Assembly (NCBI RefSeq): GCF_901933205.1
Contig: NC_044573.1
Coordinates: 50,401,493-50,465,492 of the forward strand
Direction: 5' to 3'
Origin: Camarhynchus parvulus
Lineage: Eukaryota > Chordata > Aves > Passeriformes > Thraupidae
Length of the DNA stretch: 64,000 nucleotides
The notes beneath the pieces are model-generated. The model worked only from the letters and a program-made list of their open reading frames with translations. It made no database searches and was not told the DNA's origin. Both the position numbers and the translations under genes were made by a program. Below are positions 61,301 to 64,000 of this stretch, in pieces. Every line of letters begins with the position of its first letter. The stretch's first letter is position 1.

Positions 61301-64000
61301 TACAAAGTCATAAGCACAGATATAGAATTAAAAACCCCCAAAACCCAAACTGCTAAAATAAGCATTTCTGTCATGTTTGCACAAGAACTTTTATTCAACA
61401 AAAGGAAATGACCATGAACTGGGAGGAAAAAATAGCTCTGTTGGCAAAAAGGTATTTTCATGGTGTGAAAGATGGAGATGGGAACACTTCTCTTTTTTTT
61501 AACCTTTATAAAACCCCAGGGATTTACAATGATTTATACTCATGGACCTAGATCTGCAGGAGAACATAGTGCTTTGAAATAGTTTGCTTTGAGATACTTT
61601 GCTGACCAGTGCAATCCTGAGGTGCTGTTTGCTGCAGTGTCTAAAATGCATTGCAATAGCATATTTCTTTGGGTAAACTCTGCAAAGTGATGTGCAGCTC
61701 TGTGAATTAAAAAACCCAACTTACCACATACATTTAAATATCTGTGTTACAATGATAATCTTGAGTATTGTGCAGTAGATGGTGTTAGTCCACTGGAAGA
61801 GTAAGTAAGAACCTCTTGTTTTTTCTTGTCTGACAAATGGATGTGCAAAGCTGTCTGTCATTCTAGTAGTTACCTTTGAGGTTGTAAAAATTGGAGTCAA
61901 GTTTCCAGTTACATCTTGATCTTTCAGGTTTTGGGGTTTTGTTCTGATTTTTTTTTTTTGTGTAATTTTTATAGCTTCCTTCATTGCAACAAAATTGATC
62001 AAATTGAGAAAGAACATCTTGTTTTCTTACTTCAGCAGTGCCCACCCACCCTGGCCACCAGTCAAGGTCTCAGCACTGATATTGATTTCATGTTTGACGT
62101 CTCTAATGAAATAAAGGACCTCATTGCACTCTTCCCAAGGGCAAGAAGTATCCACATAATCACTTTTATCTTGGGACAGAAGAAAAATATTTCATTATTT
62201 TTCATTCAGACTATGCACTACTCATGTTTTTTGTTGGAAATTTGATCCTTGTAATTTAAAAAAGAAAATTTCCACTGCAGTGAGAACAACGTTTAGTTCA
62301 GAAAAAAAAAAAAACAAACTGTTTAAGACTGATTTCAAGGAAATGCAGTATCAGCTTTTCAAACTATGTACTTCCTTAGTGCACTCATCACACATGATCA
62401 AATGCAATGTTTTGTCAGGTTTTAGACACTCTCCTATTAGAGTTACATCTTTTACTTCATCAAACTAAGGCTCTGCTGAAGGACAGATTGTACAAATAAA
62501 CATTAGTTGGAATGTTTTTAAAGAGGAATTGTTTACTGATTGAAATATAAAAACTGTTGCTCATGCTTGCAGATCAAATTACGTGCTTAAGAGAAAGCAA
62601 GCTACATAATTTGTTGACTCATGACTCATAAGAAATGTCAGGCTGTATCTTTTGATGTGAAGAGTTGCAGAATCTCTTGTCTTTATTAGATGAAGCAGTA
62701 GACAAAAGGTTTTTCTTAAAAACAGTGTCAATATACATAACACTCTCATAGCCATCAAACTGTAATCCCTCTGAGCGCCCTCAGAGCTGTGGAGAGGATG
62801 ATCTGTAACATTCAACTTAAGGAGACTTTTGTTTTAAGACAAAGTATTATACTGATGTTTAACTCCAACTGAATTCCCAGAGGGAATTTTTTGCCACATA
62901 TTGTCTCTGTTTTCAATTACTTAGAGCAGCCATGCAGTGTGAAGCCAGCCTTACAAAACAAGACAGTGTAGAAGGAAGGACATTATGGTGTATCAGAAGG
63001 GTAAGCATGGAGGTAGAGGCACAAAAGCAATGTGAGATCAAAGACCAGCTGGGCTCAGACTCCCATCTTCTGGCAGCTTATAGGGGAAGATTTCAACAAA
63101 GGGAAGCACACAATGCTATTTGCCCCATGGTTTTCTCTGCTGTACTGTGGTTTGTGACTCAGGAACTTGAAGTCAGATATGCTGTCTTTGCCCTTTACAG
63201 CATTTAGTGACCAATGTCACAGCACTATCCAATTTCCTGGAACACTTGGGAGCTCTTTGGCCCAAGGGAGGTTACATAAGGTCTCCCAGAGGGGTCCTCC
63301 ACATGTCAATGCTGTCTCCTGTTTATGTCTTTCCAAGGTGTCTAAACTAGAGACATAGAGGAAGGACTGAAATTTCATTTGAGGAAGAATGGAAATATAT
63401 TGAAGATTTGCTCAGAGTATTTTTCCTACCCATGCCTATGTTGCTTAGTATTTTTCCATTATACTCTTATATGTGTGGTTAATAGTGCTGGTTGCATCAA
63501 TAGATGTTTTGTGAAAGAATAAACATAGCTGAGTATGAAGAATATACAAGATACATAAAAACACCCAAGGGAAAACTTGACCAATTAAAAATAATTTCTC
63601 TTGGAATGGTTCTGCCTGATAGGACATAACTAGTGGTATACTAGATGAAGTAGCATTTTCACTGCTCTTACCTCAGTCTTACACTGTAATGGGATTAACT
63701 TATAATAGGCAAGGAAATCCTGGGACTCCAGTAAGAACTGAAACAGAAAAAAAAATATTTTTCAAGATAGTAGAAGAAAAACTTGGTCTTATATTTTCCA
63801 ACATTCATAAAATAAAGATTGGGAGTTCCAGATGTGTAACTCTCTTAAGATAGTCTGTTTTTAAAATAGCAGAATATTTTCCATGAAGTGTAAAGAAGGG
63901 TGTAGGAATTTAATTAAATATCCTTGATCTTTGTGATTCAGCAGCAGGGTCTAACCTTACAGTTGTTATTTTGAGCAGAATGTTTGACTAGAGACCTAAA

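Larger units (their letters stand above)
46867..64000. other. AT-rich non-coding DNA, no gene recognised
   Basis: No gene is supported. Contents that can be pointed to are a paired-arm GATA cluster (47887-47944), a 28-bp tandem duplication (48423-48478), an AT-rich inverted repeat (48727-48773), a TATA-box candidate (49134-49141), two hairpins (51303-51336 and 52060-52088), an A20 run (52322-52341), a polypyrimidine tract (52858-52903), a T tract between direct repeats (53982-54033), a near-perfect palindrome (55590-55621) and an (AAAC)n run near 58350-58373. The 195-codon open frame at 50812-51399 on the minus strand is the longest in the window but has a random-looking translation. Confidence 0.65.

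Noticed and set aside
1..64000. CRISPR arrays, operons, tRNA or rRNA genes, prophage
   Set aside because: No regularly spaced repeats, no dense same-strand gene runs, and no cloverleaf or rRNA sequence was seen. The window is vertebrate nuclear DNA.

Overview
The window reads as nuclear DNA of a bird, most likely a songbird (Passeriformes). Two retroelement relics support this. One is a CR1 LINE 3' end at about 46738-46866, with the family's characteristic terminal stretch and short ATTCTATG-like repeats. The other is a solo retroviral LTR at 30906-31294 whose sequence I recognise as a common passerine endogenous-retrovirus LTR. Base composition is AT-rich by eye, CpG is sparse, and there are homopolymer runs and simple repeats. 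No open reading frame shows recognisable domain content. There are no operons, ribosome binding sites, tRNAs or rRNAs, so bacterial-style annotation does not apply. Most of the 64 kb is intergenic or intronic.

Layout. 1-16892 is AT-rich non-coding DNA with small tandem duplications and T-rich or A-rich tracts. 16893-16984 is a compound tetranucleotide microsatellite, (TATG)9 followed by (TATC)14. 16985-30898 is unique-looking non-coding DNA. 30906-31294 is the solo LTR, flanked by a perfect 7-bp direct repeat. 31302-39883 is non-coding. 39884-44012 holds the only gene-like structure I can support: a plus-strand chain of splice signals defining three exons (about 39884-40026, 40128-40237 and 43792-44012), with introns of 101 bp and 3,554 bp. 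A good branch point lies in the first intron and an AATAAA signal lies in the last exon. The segment 43792-44640 is unusually GC-rich for the window. 46738-46866 is the CR1 tail. 46867-64000 is non-coding, with inverted repeats, a GATA-motif cluster, a TATA-box candidate and several stretches that look as if they could be conserved non-coding elements.

The putative transcript would be about 0.47 kb after splicing. It is either a long non-coding RNA or a small-protein mRNA. When spliced, one frame runs from an ATG at 39978 through all three exons to a TAG at 43915 (94 codons). I do not recognise that peptide and do not assign it a function. I see no evidence of a novel multi-gene system here. 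The spliced locus is the observation most worth checking.
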